A DNA stretch of 64,000 nucleotides from NCBI RefSeq assembly GCF_902712915.1, contig NZ_CACTIA010000005.1, positions 1,884,001 through 1,948,000 of the forward strand, read 5' to 3'. This document shows positions 1 through 8,634 of the stretch, one piece after another; the stretch's first letter is position 1; each line of letters begins with the position of its first letter. The notes beneath the pieces were generated by a model that worked only from the letters and a program-made list of their open reading frames with translations, ran no database searches and had not been told where the DNA came from. The position numbers and the translations under genes were made by a program. The DNA is from Acidiphilium sp. C61. GTDB lineage: Bacteria > Pseudomonadota > Alphaproteobacteria > Acetobacterales > Acetobacteraceae.

Positions 1-35
1 GCACGCCGGATGCGGTGCTCGATCCGGCGGCCTGA
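1..35 (+). CDS. Possible C-terminal tail of an upstream gene (partial)
   Basis: An open frame enters from the left edge and ends at a TGA at 33-35, giving the short tail TPDAVLDPAA. It has GC-rich third positions like the real genes here. Nothing else of the gene lies in the window, so its product cannot be named. A gene at this place could encode the regulator that uses the operator-like repeats at 89-138, but that is a guess. Confidence 0.25.
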   Translation, partial: TPDAVLDPAA

Positions 36-88
36 TCCGGCCCGGTTGCGTGGATGTCGGTTGCGTAGATGCCGGGATGAAGGGTTCG

Positions 89-138
89 ATCGTTCTGAAA
101 AAACGATCAATTAGATCTAATCGTTCTGTATAGACGAT
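89..138. promoter_or_regulatory. Candidate operator: two 19-bp dyads flanking a 12-bp palindrome
   Basis: Two 19-mers starting ATCGTTCTG and ending ACGAT lie at 89-107 and 120-138, 31 bp apart (about three helical turns). Each has inverted ends ATCGT/ACGAT. Between and touching them is the perfect palindrome ATTAGATCTAAT at 110-121. The stretch is much more AT-rich than its surroundings and sits 80-130 bp before the exporter start. This layout is typical of a repressor operator, for example of the TetR class; the regulator itself is not visible. Confidence 0.45.
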
Positions 139-218
139 GATATGGCGATGCCGCTATCACGGTGGCATCGCCGGATCGCGGACTTGCTGCCGCCCCGGCG
201 CCCGACCCGGAGGCATTC

Positions 219-1385
219 ATGATCACCCAGGATTTCGCCCGCTTCGCCCGCGCCCGCCTCGCCCGCACCCGTCACACCGGCCTGCTCGCCATCGTACGCC
301 AGTTCACGCCGAACTGGTTCGCCGCGACGATGGGCACCGGCATTCTGGCGCTCGACCTCAACCAGCTGCCCGGCCTGCACCGTCCGGCGATGGCGCTCTG
401 GCTGCTGAACATCGCACTGTTCGCGCTGTTCACCCTGCTCTACGCCGCGCGCTGGCTGCTCTACCCGCGTGAGGCCGCGCGGATCTTCGGCCACGCCGTA
501 ATGTCGATGTTCCTCGGCACCATCCCGATGGGTCTCGCGACCATCATCAACGGCTTCATCGCCTTCGGCCTCGCCCCGCTCGGGCCGGACGCGGTCGGCA
601 TCGCCACCGCCCTCTGGTGGGTGGATGCGGCGCTGTCGGTCGTCATCGGCATCGGCGTGCCCTTCCTGATGGTCATCCGCCAGACCCATGCGATCGAGAC
701 GATGACGGCGGTCTGGCTGCTGCCGGTGGTCGCGGCCGAGGTCGCGGCGGCGAGCGGCGCGCAGATCGTCCCGCATCTCGGCAACCCGCATCTGGCCCTG
801 CTGGTCGATATCCTGTCCTACGCGCTCTGGGCCTACTCGGTGCCGGTCGCGCTCGGCATCGTCGCGGTGCTGCTGCTGCGCCTCGTGCTGCACCGGCTGC
901 CGCATCGCGACATGGCGCCCTCGTCCTGGCTCACTCTGGGGCCGATCGGCACCGGCGCGCTCGGCCTGCTGCTGCTCGGCGCCGATGCGCAGGGCGCGCT
1001 CGCCCCGCTCGGCCTGCCGGGGCTCGCCGATGCGGCGCGCGGCATCGGGCTGATCGGCGGCGTCATCCTTTGGGGGTACGGCGTCTGGTGGCTCGCCTTC
1101 GCGGTGCTCGCAACGCTGCGCTACCTGCGCGCCGGCATCCCGTTCAATCTCGGCTGGTGGGGCTTCACCTTCCCGCTCGGCGTCTACACCGCCGCCACCT
1201 TCGCGCTGGCCGGGCAGACCCATCTCGCCGTCTTCCACATCGCCGCCGTGGCGATGACGGCGAGCCTCGCCACCCTCTGGGCGATCGTTGCGGCGATGAC
1301 GCTGCGGGGGGCCGCAAGCCGCGCGCTCTTCGTCGCGCCCTGCCTGCTGGGCGCCGCCCTGGCGGATGATGCGCCGGCAGCCTGA
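219..1385 (+). CDS. TDT-family transporter (TehA/SSU1/SLAC1-like anion exporter)
   Basis: Membrane protein of 388 residues with about ten hydrophobic segments and very few charged residues. The N-terminal block NWFAATMGTGILALDL is the typical start of the first helix in the tellurite-resistance/dicarboxylate transporter family, whose members include malate uptake proteins, the yeast sulfite exporter SSU1 and plant SLAC1 channels. The ATG at 219 is preceded by GGAGG at 209-213, so it is preferred over the in-frame ATG at 162. Substrate cannot be read from the sequence; sulfite or a C4-dicarboxylate are the usual options, and a sulfite dehydrogenase-like complex lies 33 kb away. The gene probably answers to the dyad operator upstream. 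Confidence 0.8.
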   Translation: MITQDFARFARARLARTRHTGLLAIVRQFTPNWFAATMGTGILALDLNQLPGLHRPAMALWLLNIALFALFTLLYAARWLLYPREAARIFGHAVMSMFLGTIPMGLATIINGFIAFGLAPLGPDAVGIATALWWVDAALSVVIGIGVPFLMVIRQTHAIETMTAVWLLPVVAAEVAAASGAQIVPHLGNPHLALLVDILSYALWAYSVPVALGIVAVLLLRLVLHRLPHRDMAPSSWLTLGPIGTGALGLLLLGADAQGALAPLGLPGLADAARGIGLIGGVILWGYGVWWLAFAVLATLRYLRAGIPFNLGWWGFTFPLGVYTAATFALAGQTHLAVFHIAAVAMTASLATLWAIVAAMTLRGAASRALFVAPCLLGAALADDAPAA

Positions 1386-1577
1386 TCGCGGCTCTCTCGT
1401 GCGGACCGGGCGGCACCATGCCGTCCGGTCTGGCCAACCGGAAGCGGCTGCATTAACGTTTCCGTCGCGTTCCGTTGCTGACGGACGCGCCGGTCCCGCT
1501 TCCGGTTCGTCATCCGGCATCAGCCGGGACCCGCCCGCCGCGCCTTTCGAACAGAGTGCCAAAACGGGGAGGATCTC

Positions 1578-2579
1578 ATGAAAAAATTCATCAACGCACC
1601 GGAAAACGTGGTCGCCGAAGCGCTGGCCGGCATGGCCGCCGCGCATCCCGATCTCATCCGCGTCCACACCGATCCCGATTTCATCACCCGCGCGGATGCG
1701 CCGGTGCGCGGCAAGGTGGCGCTGGTCTCCGGTGGCGGCTCCGGCCACGAGCCGATGCATGGCGGTTTCGTCGGCCGCGGCATGCTCGATGCCGCCTGCC
1801 CCGGCGCCGTCTTCACCAGCCCGACGCCGGACCAGATGCTCGCCGCCACCAAGGCGGTCGATGGCGGAGCCGGCGTGCTGCATATCGTGAAGAACTACAC
1901 CGGCGACGTGCTGAACTTCGAAATGGCCGCCGACCTCGCGAAGGAGGAGGGGCTCGACGTCGCCGCCGTCGTGATCGATGACGATGTTGCCGTGCAGGAC
2001 AGTCTCTATACCGCCGGCCGCCGCGGCGTCGGCGCCACGATCCTCGCCGAGAAGATCTGCGGCGGTGCCGCCGAGGCCGGCGCCGACCTCGCCAGCGTCG
2101 CTGCCCTTTGCCGCGAGGTGAACGGCGCCGCCCGCTCGATGGGCGTTGCGCTCAGCCCCTGCACCGTGCCGCATGCCGGCAAGCCGAGCTTCACCCTTGG
2201 CGAGGGCGAAATGGAATACGGCATCGGCATCCATGGCGAGCCCGGCCGCAAGCGCATCCCCATCGAACCGGCGGACCGCGTTGCCGAAATGCTGATGGAA
2301 CCCATCCTCGCCGACCTGCCGTTCCGCCAGGGCGACAAGGTTCTGCTCTTCGTCAACGGCCTCGGCGGCACGCCGCTGGTCGAGCTCTACGTCCTCTATC
2401 GCAAGGCCGCGGAGATCGCGCGCAGCCACGGGCTGACGGTCGCGCGCTCGCTGGTCGGTCCCTACATGACCAGCCTCGAGATGGCCGGCACCTCGATCAC
2501 CCTGCTGCGCCTGACCGACGACATGATCCGTCACTGGGATGCGCCGGTGGTCACCCCGGCGCTGCGCTGGGGCGCCTGA
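1578..2579 (+). CDS. dhaK: Dihydroxyacetone kinase, substrate-binding subunit DhaK
   Basis: DhaK binds dihydroxyacetone covalently and presents it to phospho-DhaL-ADP, yielding dihydroxyacetone phosphate in the cytoplasm. The 333-residue length fits the family. The glycine-rich substrate loop GGGSGHEP is at residues 52-59 and the hemiaminal-forming histidine is His-219 in the block [10 protein letters not shown] strong ribosome site (GGGGAGGA) stands just before the ATG. The next genes are dhaL and a DhaM/HPr/EI fusion, so this is the phosphotransferase-dependent rather than the ATP-dependent kinase. In known organisms it works in glycerol or dihydroxyacetone use, which would suit an acetic-acid-type bacterium. 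The 190 bp before it hold no obvious regulatory site. Confidence 0.95.
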   Translation: MKKFINAPENVVAEALAGMAAAHPDLIRVHTDPDFITRADAPVRGKVALVSGGGSGHEPMHGGFVGRGMLDAACPGAVFTSPTPDQMLAATKAVDGGAGVLHIVKNYTGDVLNFEMAADLAKEEGLDVAAVVIDDDVAVQDSLYTAGRRGVGATILAEKICGGAAEAGADLASVAALCREVNGAARSMGVALSPCTVPHAGKPSFTLGEGEMEYGIGIHGEPGRKRIPIEPADRVAEMLMEPILADLPFRQGDKVLLFVNGLGGTPLVELYVLYRKAAEIARSHGLTVARSLVGPYMTSLEMAGTSITLLRLTDDMIRHWDAPVVTPALRWGA

Positions 2580-2599
2580 GGCGGGCAGGGGGATTGCAC

Positions 2600-3217
2600 A
2601 TGGCCGACCAGCTCGACGTCCCACTGCTCACCGCCTGGCTCGGCCGCGTCGCCACCGCGATCGAGGCGCAGCAGGGCTATCTCTCCGATCTCGATGCCGC
2701 GATCGGCGATGGCGATCACGGCGCCAACCTCGCTCGCGGCTTCAAGGCGGTGATGGCGAAGCTCGGCACGCCCGCCGATCCGGCGGCGCTGTTCCGCAGC
2801 GTCGGCATGACGCTGATCGGCACCGTCGGCGGCGCCTCCGGCCCGCTCTACGGCACGCTCTTCGTCGAAATGGCCAAGGCCGCCGCCGGCCGCGCCACGC
2901 TCGACGCCCCCGGCTGGCACGGTGTGCTTGCCGCTGGCGTCGCCGGGGTCGTTGCCCGTGGCAAGGCTGCCCCTGGCGACAAGACGATGATCGACGCGCT
3001 CACCCCCGCCGTCGCCGCTCTCGAAGGGGCGGCCAGCCTGCCCGAGGCGCTCGCCCGCGCGGCCGCGGCCGCGCGCGCAGGTGCCGAGGCCACCGCGCCG
3101 CTGGTCGCCCGCAAGGGCCGCGCCTCCTATCTCGGCGAACGCGCGATCGGCCATGTCGATCCGGGAGCGACCTCGTCGGCGATGCTGCTCGCCGCCCTCG
3201 CCGAAGCCGCCGGCTGA
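2600..3217 (+). CDS. dhaL: Dihydroxyacetone kinase, ADP-binding subunit DhaL
   Basis: DhaL carries a permanently bound ADP that accepts phosphate from DhaM and passes it to dihydroxyacetone on DhaK. The 205-residue protein has the acidic metal site near the N-terminus (Asp-30, Asp-37, Asp-39 in LSDLDAAIGDGDHG), which holds the two Mg ions that fix the nucleotide. The start is the ATG 20 bases after dhaK ends. An upstream in-frame extension exists but runs across the dhaK end in another frame and has no coding character. It is the middle gene of a three-gene operon and has the usual family length. Confidence 0.94.
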   Translation: MADQLDVPLLTAWLGRVATAIEAQQGYLSDLDAAIGDGDHGANLARGFKAVMAKLGTPADPAALFRSVGMTLIGTVGGASGPLYGTLFVEMAKAAAGRATLDAPGWHGVLAAGVAGVVARGKAAPGDKTMIDALTPAVAALEGAASLPEALARAAAAARAGAEATAPLVARKGRASYLGERAIGHVDPGATSSAMLLAALAEAAG

Positions 3218-3237
3218 GCGGCCCGGCACGCCGCGCC

Positions 3238-5484
3238 ATGGCGACAGGCCTCCTCCTCGTGTCCCACAGCGCGGCGCTGGCCCGCGCCACCGCCGAACTC
3301 GTCCGGCAGATGACCGGCGATCGCCTCGCCCTCGCGATCGCCGCCGGCGCCGGGCCGGATCATGCCGAACTCGGCACCGACCCGCTCGCCATCCTCGCCG
3401 CCTGCGAGGAGCTGGCCGGCTGCGAGGGAATCGTCGTGCTGATGGATCTCGGCAGCGCCGTGCTCAGCGCCGAAATGGCGCGCGACCTCGCGGACGATGC
3501 CCTGCGCGCCCGGCTTCACCTCGCCCCGGCGCCCTTCGTCGAGGGGGCGCTGGCCGCAGGCGTCGCCGCCGCCGCCGGGCAGGCCGCCGACCGCGTGGCC
3601 GCCGAGGCGATGGCTGGGCTCGCGCCGAAACAGGATGCGCTCGCCCCTCCCGAACAAGCCGCGCCGCCGCCGCCAGCGGCCACGTTCACCCGCGAGGTGA
3701 CGCTGGCCGATCCGAACGGGCTGCATCTGCGCCCCGCCGCGCGCTGCGTCGAAATTGCCGCCCGGTTCGATGCCACGCTGCACCTCCGCTACAATGGGCG
3801 CGTCGCTCCGCTCGACAGCCCGACCGCGCTGATGGCGCTCGGCGCGAAGGGGGATGCCGCGGTGACGATCGAGGCGTCCGGTCCCGAGGCCGAGCCCGCC
3901 GCCGCCGCCCTCGCCGCCATCCTCGCCGAGCGCCCGGCGGATTCTCACACCGAACCGGGTGCAATTGCGGCGCCCGGCGGAGTCGTGCCGATGTCCCCCG
4001 GCCGCGCCGCCGGCCCGGTCGTCGCCGTGTCCCGCGCCCTGCCGGCAGTGCCTGAAACCACGGTGACGGACCGCGCGGCGGCGCTTGCCCGGCTCGATGA
4101 AGCGCTGGCCGCCGCCCGCGCCGCGCTGGCCGGCAACCCGATCCTCGCCGCCCAGGCCGCCCTGCTCGCCGACCCGGCGCTGATCGGCCCCGCCCGCGCC
4201 GCGATCAAGAGCGACGGACGCCACGAGGCCGCCGCCTGGCGCGACGCCATCGCCGCCGCCGCCGCCAGCCACGAGGCGCTCGACGATCCCTATCTCCGCG
4301 CCCGCGCCCGCGACCTGCGCGAGGCCGGCGATGCCGTGCTCCGCGAGCTGCTCGGCGGCTTCGGTCTCGACCTGCCTGCCGCGCCCGCGATCATCGCGGT
4401 GGACGAGCTCACCGCCGCCGAGGCGGCGAGCCTGCCGCCCACCACCCTCGGCGTGCTCGACCGGCGCGGCGGCCCCACCAGCCACGCCGCGATCCTGCTG
4501 CGCGCCGCCGGCATTCCCGCGCTCGGCGGTGTCGTGCTCGACAAGCTGCCGACCCGCGTCGCCTTCGATGGCGCGACCGGCGAACTCGTCACCGAACCCG
4601 ATGCCGCGACCGAAGCCCGTTACCGCGCCGCCGACCTCCTCGCGCCGGGCCCGGCCTCCGTCATCCTTCCCGACGGCGAGTCGCTCGAATTCTGGGCGAA
4701 TGTCGCCGGCCCCGCCGATGCCGCCGCCGCCGCCCGCGCCGGCGCCTTCGGCATCGGCCTCGCCCGCACCGAAATGCTCTTCCTCGGCCGCGCCGACATG
4801 CCCGGCGAGGATGAGCAGGAAGCCCGTATCGCCGCGATGATCGCGCCGTTCCGCGGGCGTCCGGTCGTGGTCCGCCTGCTCGATGCCGGGGCGGACAAGC
4901 CGGTGCCCTTCCTCGCCCTGGCGGCGGAGGAAAACCCCGCCCTCGGCGTGCGCGGCGTGCGCGCGCTGCTCCGCCGGCCGGAATTCTGCGCCGCGCATCT
5001 GCGCGCTTTGCTGCGCGCCGGCGCCGGGCACGACCTGCGGATCATGGTCCCCATGGTCACCTTCGCCGCCGAGTTGCGCGCCATACGCGACGTGCTCACG
5101 GCCGCCGCGCGGGAGGTGGGGTGCGAACCGCCGCCGCTCGGCGCGATGATCGAGGTGCCCGCCGCCGCCCTCACCGTGCCGGAGTTGCTGGCGGTGAGCG
5201 ATTTCTTTTCGATCGGCACCAACGATCTCACGCAATATGTCCTCGCCGCCGATCGCGGCCACAAGGATCTCCCCGGTTTCGCCGATGCCGGCCATCCGGC
5301 GGTCATCGGCCTCTGCGCCCAGGTCTGCCGCGACGCCGGCACGGCTCCGGTCTCGGTCTGCGGCGAAGCCGCTGGCGATCCGGCGACCGCCCGTCTCCTG
5401 GTCGAGGCTGGCATCCGCAAGCTCTCGATGGGTGCCGCCCGGCTAGGGGCGATCCGCGCGGCGTTTCCCGCCAACGTATTCTGA
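3238..5484 (+). CDS. dhaM: DhaM-HPr-Enzyme I fusion phosphoryl donor for dihydroxyacetone kinase
   Basis: A 748-residue fusion carrying a full phosphorelay. Residues 1-130 are an EIIA-Man domain with active His-10 (LVSHSAA). Residues about 150-235 are HPr with His-163 in GLHLRPA. Residues about 265-748 are complete Enzyme I: phosphohistidine His-416 in GGPTSHAAI, then the PEP-binding barrel with SIGTNDLTQY and the catalytic cysteine in VCGEAAGDP. E. coli DhaM (about 470 residues) has the same order but only the front part of Enzyme I, so it depends on the general EI. Here one protein should take phosphate from PEP to DhaL unaided. Starts at the ATG 20 bases after dhaL; the longer frame from 2539 is a shadow of dhaL. 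Confidence 0.92.
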   Translation: MATGLLLVSHSAALARATAELVRQMTGDRLALAIAAGAGPDHAELGTDPLAILAACEELAGCEGIVVLMDLGSAVLSAEMARDLADDALRARLHLAPAPFVEGALAAGVAAAAGQAADRVAAEAMAGLAPKQDALAPPEQAAPPPPAATFTREVTLADPNGLHLRPAARCVEIAARFDATLHLRYNGRVAPLDSPTALMALGAKGDAAVTIEASGPEAEPAAAALAAILAERPADSHTEPGAIAAPGGVVPMSPGRAAGPVVAVSRALPAVPETTVTDRAAALARLDEALAAARAALAGNPILAAQAALLADPALIGPARAAIKSDGRHEAAAWRDAIAAAAASHEALDDPYLRARARDLREAGDAVLRELLGGFGLDLPAAPAIIAVDELTAAEAASLPPTTLGVLDRRGGPTSHAAILLRAAGIPALGGVVLDKLPTRVAFDGATGELVTEPDAATEARYRAADLLAPGPASVILPDGESLEFWANVAGPADAAAAARAGAFGIGLARTEMLFLGRADMPGEDEQEARIAAMIAPFRGRPVVVRLLDAGADKPVPFLALAAEENPALGVRGVRALLRRPEFCAAHLRALLRAGAGHDLRIMVPMVTFAAELRAIRDVLTAAAREVGCEPPPLGAMIEVPAAALTVPELLAVSDFFSIGTNDLTQYVLAADRGHKDLPGFADAGHPAVIGLCAQVCRDAGTAPVSVCGEAAGDPATARLLVEAGIRKLSMGAARLGAIRAAFPANVF

Positions 5485-5523
5485 CGTCAGCTTACCCCAG
5501 GCCACGGCGCCGCCGCTCGGTCC

Positions 5524-5553
5524 GCCCCTTGCCCCGTATTTCCGGGCGAGGGG
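5524..5553. terminator. Hairpin between convergent genes, possible bidirectional terminator
   Basis: GCCCCTTGCCC (5524-5534) and GGGCGAGGGGC (5543-5553) pair over 11 bp with one G-U, around an 8-base loop. It lies between the end of dhaM and the end of the Hint gene, which run toward each other. There is no T-run on either side, so it would be a weak terminator. Confidence 0.4.
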
Positions 5554-5563
5554 CCGGAACTGG

Positions 5564-6937
5564 TCAGGCCGTCAGCCTGGTCTCCGCCTGCTGCAGCACC
5601 GGATAGCGCAGACCGGCCTTGAGCGGCGTCACGGTCAGAACACGGCCTTTGAGCAGGCTCGCCGGTACTACCGCCGCCCCATCGGTCCAGCGGCCATCCG
5701 CTTCCACGCCGTGCCACCCTTGGGCCAGTGCCGGGTGATCGAGTGCCACCCGTTCGTCGCCCGCCCTCAAGGCGCCGATCTTGACGCCGAGCCGGCGGCG
5801 GTCGCGCGGGTCGGGCGTGACCTCGGCGGGAACCGCGCTGCGCGATGTGATGATCGCGGCGCCATCGGCGCGGTACTCGACCCGAAGCTGCGCGTCGTCC
5901 GTTGTTTCGAATCCTGCGCGATCGAGGATCTGCATCCGGACCTGCTCGACGATCGCGCCATGCTCGGCGAACGCGGCGCAGCTTGCCGCCTCGCGCAGCG
6001 GCTGTGCGAATTCCGGATGCAGGGCGATGGCGACACCGCCATTCTCGAAAGCCTGGCGGTTGCCGGTATCGAGGTAGCTTTCCGCCGGCATGTTCTCGGC
6101 CAGCAGGATCGCGTGCGACAGCAGTTCGACATGGTAATAGGTCACGCTGCGCCGTTCGATCTGCCGGATCGTCATGCCATTGACGAGCGCTTTCGCCGGG
6201 ATCAGCGTATTGTTGAAATAAAAGGCGTGATCCGGCGAAACGACGAGGTCGCGCGCCGGCACGTTATCCGCAATCGCATGAGCGCCGATCAGCACCGGCT
6301 GCACCGCGTCGGGCCTGGCGTGGCGACCCGGCTCGATCGTGCGGTGTCCGATCCACACCACGGGTGCCGTCCCGCCGTCGTGCAGAAGGACGGAATCTCC
6401 CTTCGCCAGTGTCTCCACCGGGATTTCACCGCGCGTGGTCGCAATCCGGGTGCCCTCGGCAAAACAGGCATTCGAACCAAGCGATGACAAAGACGGTGTC
6501 ACACTATCGAACGTAATTTCGCCAGTACTCTGACCTTGTATGTCATAGAATAAATTCTGCTGCGTATAGAGATTTACGTCAACATGTCTGATACCGCGGA
6601 CAGCAAGGAATTCCAGTCCGTGTACATCGAGTCCCTGCGTATTGCCATTATATCCGCCGGGGCCGAAGCCGCCGCCGGACGTCGTGCCCGGGAAAATAGC
6701 GTTATCGTAAATGACGCCGTGGCCCGCCTGAACTTGCCCGCTGTTTCCGACCATCCCGGTGATTGTGTTGCCTTCCCAGGTCCCGCTGATCGACAGGACG
6801 GGATATCCTTGGCCGGTAACGACACCGATGTTCAGGGGGTTCGTGATGGTGGCGATCGTTGTCGAGATCGTCACGTTGATCGTGTCTGTGTATGAACCGT
6901 CGGTAAAGGTGTATGTAAAAGTTTCCTGTCCGGACAT
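5564..6937 (-). CDS. Hint-domain (Hedgehog/intein-type) protein
   Basis: A 457-residue protein with two unlike halves. Residues 1-157 are rich in Gly, Thr, Ser and beta-type sequence, without a classical signal peptide. A Hint_2-type domain begins at Cys-158 (CFAEGTRIATTRGEIPVETL), with the later block VVSPDHAFYF, and fills roughly residues 158-320. Hint domains rearrange the bond before the first cysteine; in this bacterial class the outcome is unknown. ATG at 6937 is chosen because GAGG lies 8 bases before it; the frame can extend to a GTG at 6946. Base composition of the first 450 bases is clearly poorer in GC than the rest and than the neighbours, suggesting a joined or acquired front part. 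Such proteins are frequent in Acetobacteraceae. Confidence 0.8.
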   Translation of the reverse strand: MSGQETFTYTFTDGSYTDTINVTISTTIATITNPLNIGVVTGQGYPVLSISGTWEGNTITGMVGNSGQVQAGHGVIYDNAIFPGTTSGGGFGPGGYNGNTQGLDVHGLEFLAVRGIRHVDVNLYTQQNLFYDIQGQSTGEITFDSVTPSLSSLGSNACFAEGTRIATTRGEIPVETLAKGDSVLLHDGGTAPVVWIGHRTIEPGRHARPDAVQPVLIGAHAIADNVPARDLVVSPDHAFYFNNTLIPAKALVNGMTIRQIERRSVTYYHVELLSHAILLAENMPAESYLDTGNRQAFENGGVAIALHPEFAQPLREAASCAAFAEHGAIVEQVRMQILDRAGFETTDDAQLRVEYRADGAAIITSRSAVPAEVTPDPRDRRRLGVKIGALRAGDERVALDHPALAQGWHGVEADGRWTDGAAVVPASLLKGRVLTVTPLKAGLRYPVLQQAETRLTA

Positions 6938-6978
6938 AAGAAGCACCTCAAAAATTAAAGTTTTATGAGTATAAATAC

Positions 6979-7008
6979 ATTATACTAATTCATTTTATTT
7001 TTTATTAA
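6979..7008 (-). promoter_or_regulatory. Candidate promoter of the Hint gene
   Basis: Reading the minus strand, a perfect TATAAT (6984-6979) follows TTAATA (7008-7003) with an 18-bp spacer, inside a 90-bp AT-rich island that stands out from the 70% GC around it. It lies about 40 bases upstream of the Hint start codon. The -35 match is poor (3 of 6), so the strong -10 is the main evidence. Confidence 0.5.
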
Positions 7009-7101
7009 CATATCGACTGTGCCGGTGCAAATCCACACGCTGGGGTAAGGCGGCCCTTAAATCTTCCAGTGCTTCGGCCGACCCGGCTCCATCTGCCGGG
7101 A

Positions 7102-8634
7102 TCAATCACCCGCTTGTGCCGCAAGCCGTCGGGTTTGTGCCGCCCGCCCGGGCTGGCGATGGCGATAGGCGATGGCTTCGGCGATGTCCTCCCGCCGCAC
7201 CACGTCCACGCCGGCGAGATCGGCGATGGTCCTCGCCACCCGGATGATGCGCGTCAGCCCCCGCGCTGAAAGATGCAGCCGGTCCGCCGCCTGTTCCGCC
7301 AATGCCCGCGCCGCTTCATCGAGCGCGATCGCGTCGCTGGCGAGTGTGGCGTTTGTCACGCTTTCGCCCTGCCGCGCCCGCTGGGTTTCCCGGCACGCCG
7401 CCACCCGGGCGGCCACGATCGCGCTGCTCTCGCCCGGCGGCGCGCGCATCAGCTCCGCCGGGCTTGCCGGTGCGATCTCGATCACGAGGTCGATCCGGTC
7501 GAGCAGCGGCCCGCTGATCCGGCCCTGATAGTCCTCGCCGCAACGCGGCGCGCGGCCGCAGGCGCGCGCGGCGTCGAACAGGTGGCCGCAGCGGCATGGA
7601 TTCATCGCCGCCACCAGCTGGAAGCGGGCCGGGTAGGTAACATGCGCCGCCGCCCGTGCGACCGTGGTTCTCCCGGTCTCCAGCGGCTGGCGCAGCGCCT
7701 CGAGTGCCGCGCGCGGGAATTCCGGAAACTCGTCGAGGAACAGAACCCCCCGATGGGCGAGTGAAATCTCGCCGGGCCGTGCCCGATTGCCCCCGCCGGC
7801 GATCGCCGCCATGCTGGCCGAGTGGTGCGGCTCGCGGAATGGGGGGCGCGTCACCAGCTCTCCTTCGCTCAGCAACCCGGCGACGGAGTGAACCATGCTC
7901 ACCTCCAATGCCTCGCGCGGCGTCAGGCCGGGGAGCAGCCCCGCCAATCGCCCCGCGAGCATCGATTTCCCACCTCCCGGAGGGCCGATCATGAGCAGAT
8001 TGTGCTGCCCCGCCGCGGCGATTTCGAGTGCCCGCCGCGCGCCCTCCATGCCGCGCACATCGGCGAGATCCGGCTGGTCGCCCGCGGGCTGCAATCGCCC
8101 GCGCGCAGGCCGTTCGAGCAGCGCCTCGCCCCGGAAATGGTTGATCAGCCCGAGCAGGTCGGCCGGCGCCAGCACGCCGATCTCGCCGGCCCAGCCGGCT
8201 TCCGGCCCCTGCGATGCCGGGCAGATCAGCCCGAGGTCGCGCCCTCCCGCGGCGATCGCCGCCGGCAACACGCCGGCCACCGGCGCGAGCCGCCCATCGA
8301 GCGACAACTCGCCGATCGCGGCAAAGCCGGCCATCTCCTCCGCCGGCAGCACATCCATCGCCGTGAGCACGCCGAGCGCAATTGGCAGATCGAAATGGCT
8401 TCCCTCCTTTTGCAGGTCAGCCGGGGCTAGGTTCACCAGGATGCGTTTTGCCGGCAGTGCCAGGCCCATCGCGGTGAGTGCCGCGCGCACCCGCTCGCGC
8501 GATTCCGCCACCGCCTTGTCGGCCAGCCCGACGATGAGGAACACCGGCAGCCCGGATGCGATCTGCACCTGGACCTCGACCGGCTGCGCTTCGATTCCCG
8601 CGAAGGCGAAGCTCTGGATGCGGGCGATGCTCAC
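7102..8634 (-). CDS. comM: ComM/YifB family AAA+ ATPase (Mg-chelatase-like)
   Basis: Cytoplasmic AAA+ protein of 510 residues. ComM of transformable bacteria is a hexameric helicase that drives branch migration during integration of incoming DNA. The N-terminal domain (to about 170) has the family block LVNLAPADLQKEGSHFDLPI. Walker A GPPGGGKS is at 217-224 and Walker B VLFLDE at 297-302. A cysteine cluster (CRCGHLFDAARACGRAPRCG) sits after the ATPase core, as in other members, followed by the Mg-chelatase C-terminal domain. The start is GTG at 8634, overlapping the radC stop by four bases (GTGA), so the two are probably translationally coupled. A small GC-rich dyad at 7082-7100 just after the stop may end the transcript. 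Confidence 0.9.
   Translation of the reverse strand: MSIARIQSFAFAGIEAQPVEVQVQIASGLPVFLIVGLADKAVAESRERVRAALTAMGLALPAKRILVNLAPADLQKEGSHFDLPIALGVLTAMDVLPAEEMAGFAAIGELSLDGRLAPVAGVLPAAIAAGGRDLGLICPASQGPEAGWAGEIGVLAPADLLGLINHFRGEALLERPARGRLQPAGDQPDLADVRGMEGARRALEIAAAGQHNLLMIGPPGGGKSMLAGRLAGLLPGLTPREALEVSMVHSVAGLLSEGELVTRPPFREPHHSASMAAIAGGGNRARPGEISLAHRGVLFLDEFPEFPRAALEALRQPLETGRTTVARAAAHVTYPARFQLVAAMNPCRCGHLFDAARACGRAPRCGEDYQGRISGPLLDRIDLVIEIAPASPAELMRAPPGESSAIVAARVAACRETQRARQGESVTNATLASDAIALDEAARALAEQAADRLHLSARGLTRIIRVARTIADLAGVDVVRREDIAEAIAYRHRQPGRAAQTRRLAAQAGD

Noticed and set aside
117..2624. An 835-codon open frame on the minus strand opposite the TDT exporter and dhaK
   Set aside because: It lies antisense to two genes with clear family motifs, and its protein is Arg/Gly/Asp-rich without domains. 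High GC makes such antisense frames common here; the same applies to 3127-5295, 53899-56100 (apart from apaG), and 57669-60050.
5564..6937. Intein inside a host protein
   Set aside because: No second extein with a known function follows, no homing endonuclease is present, and the sequence fits the bacterial Hint_2 proteins.
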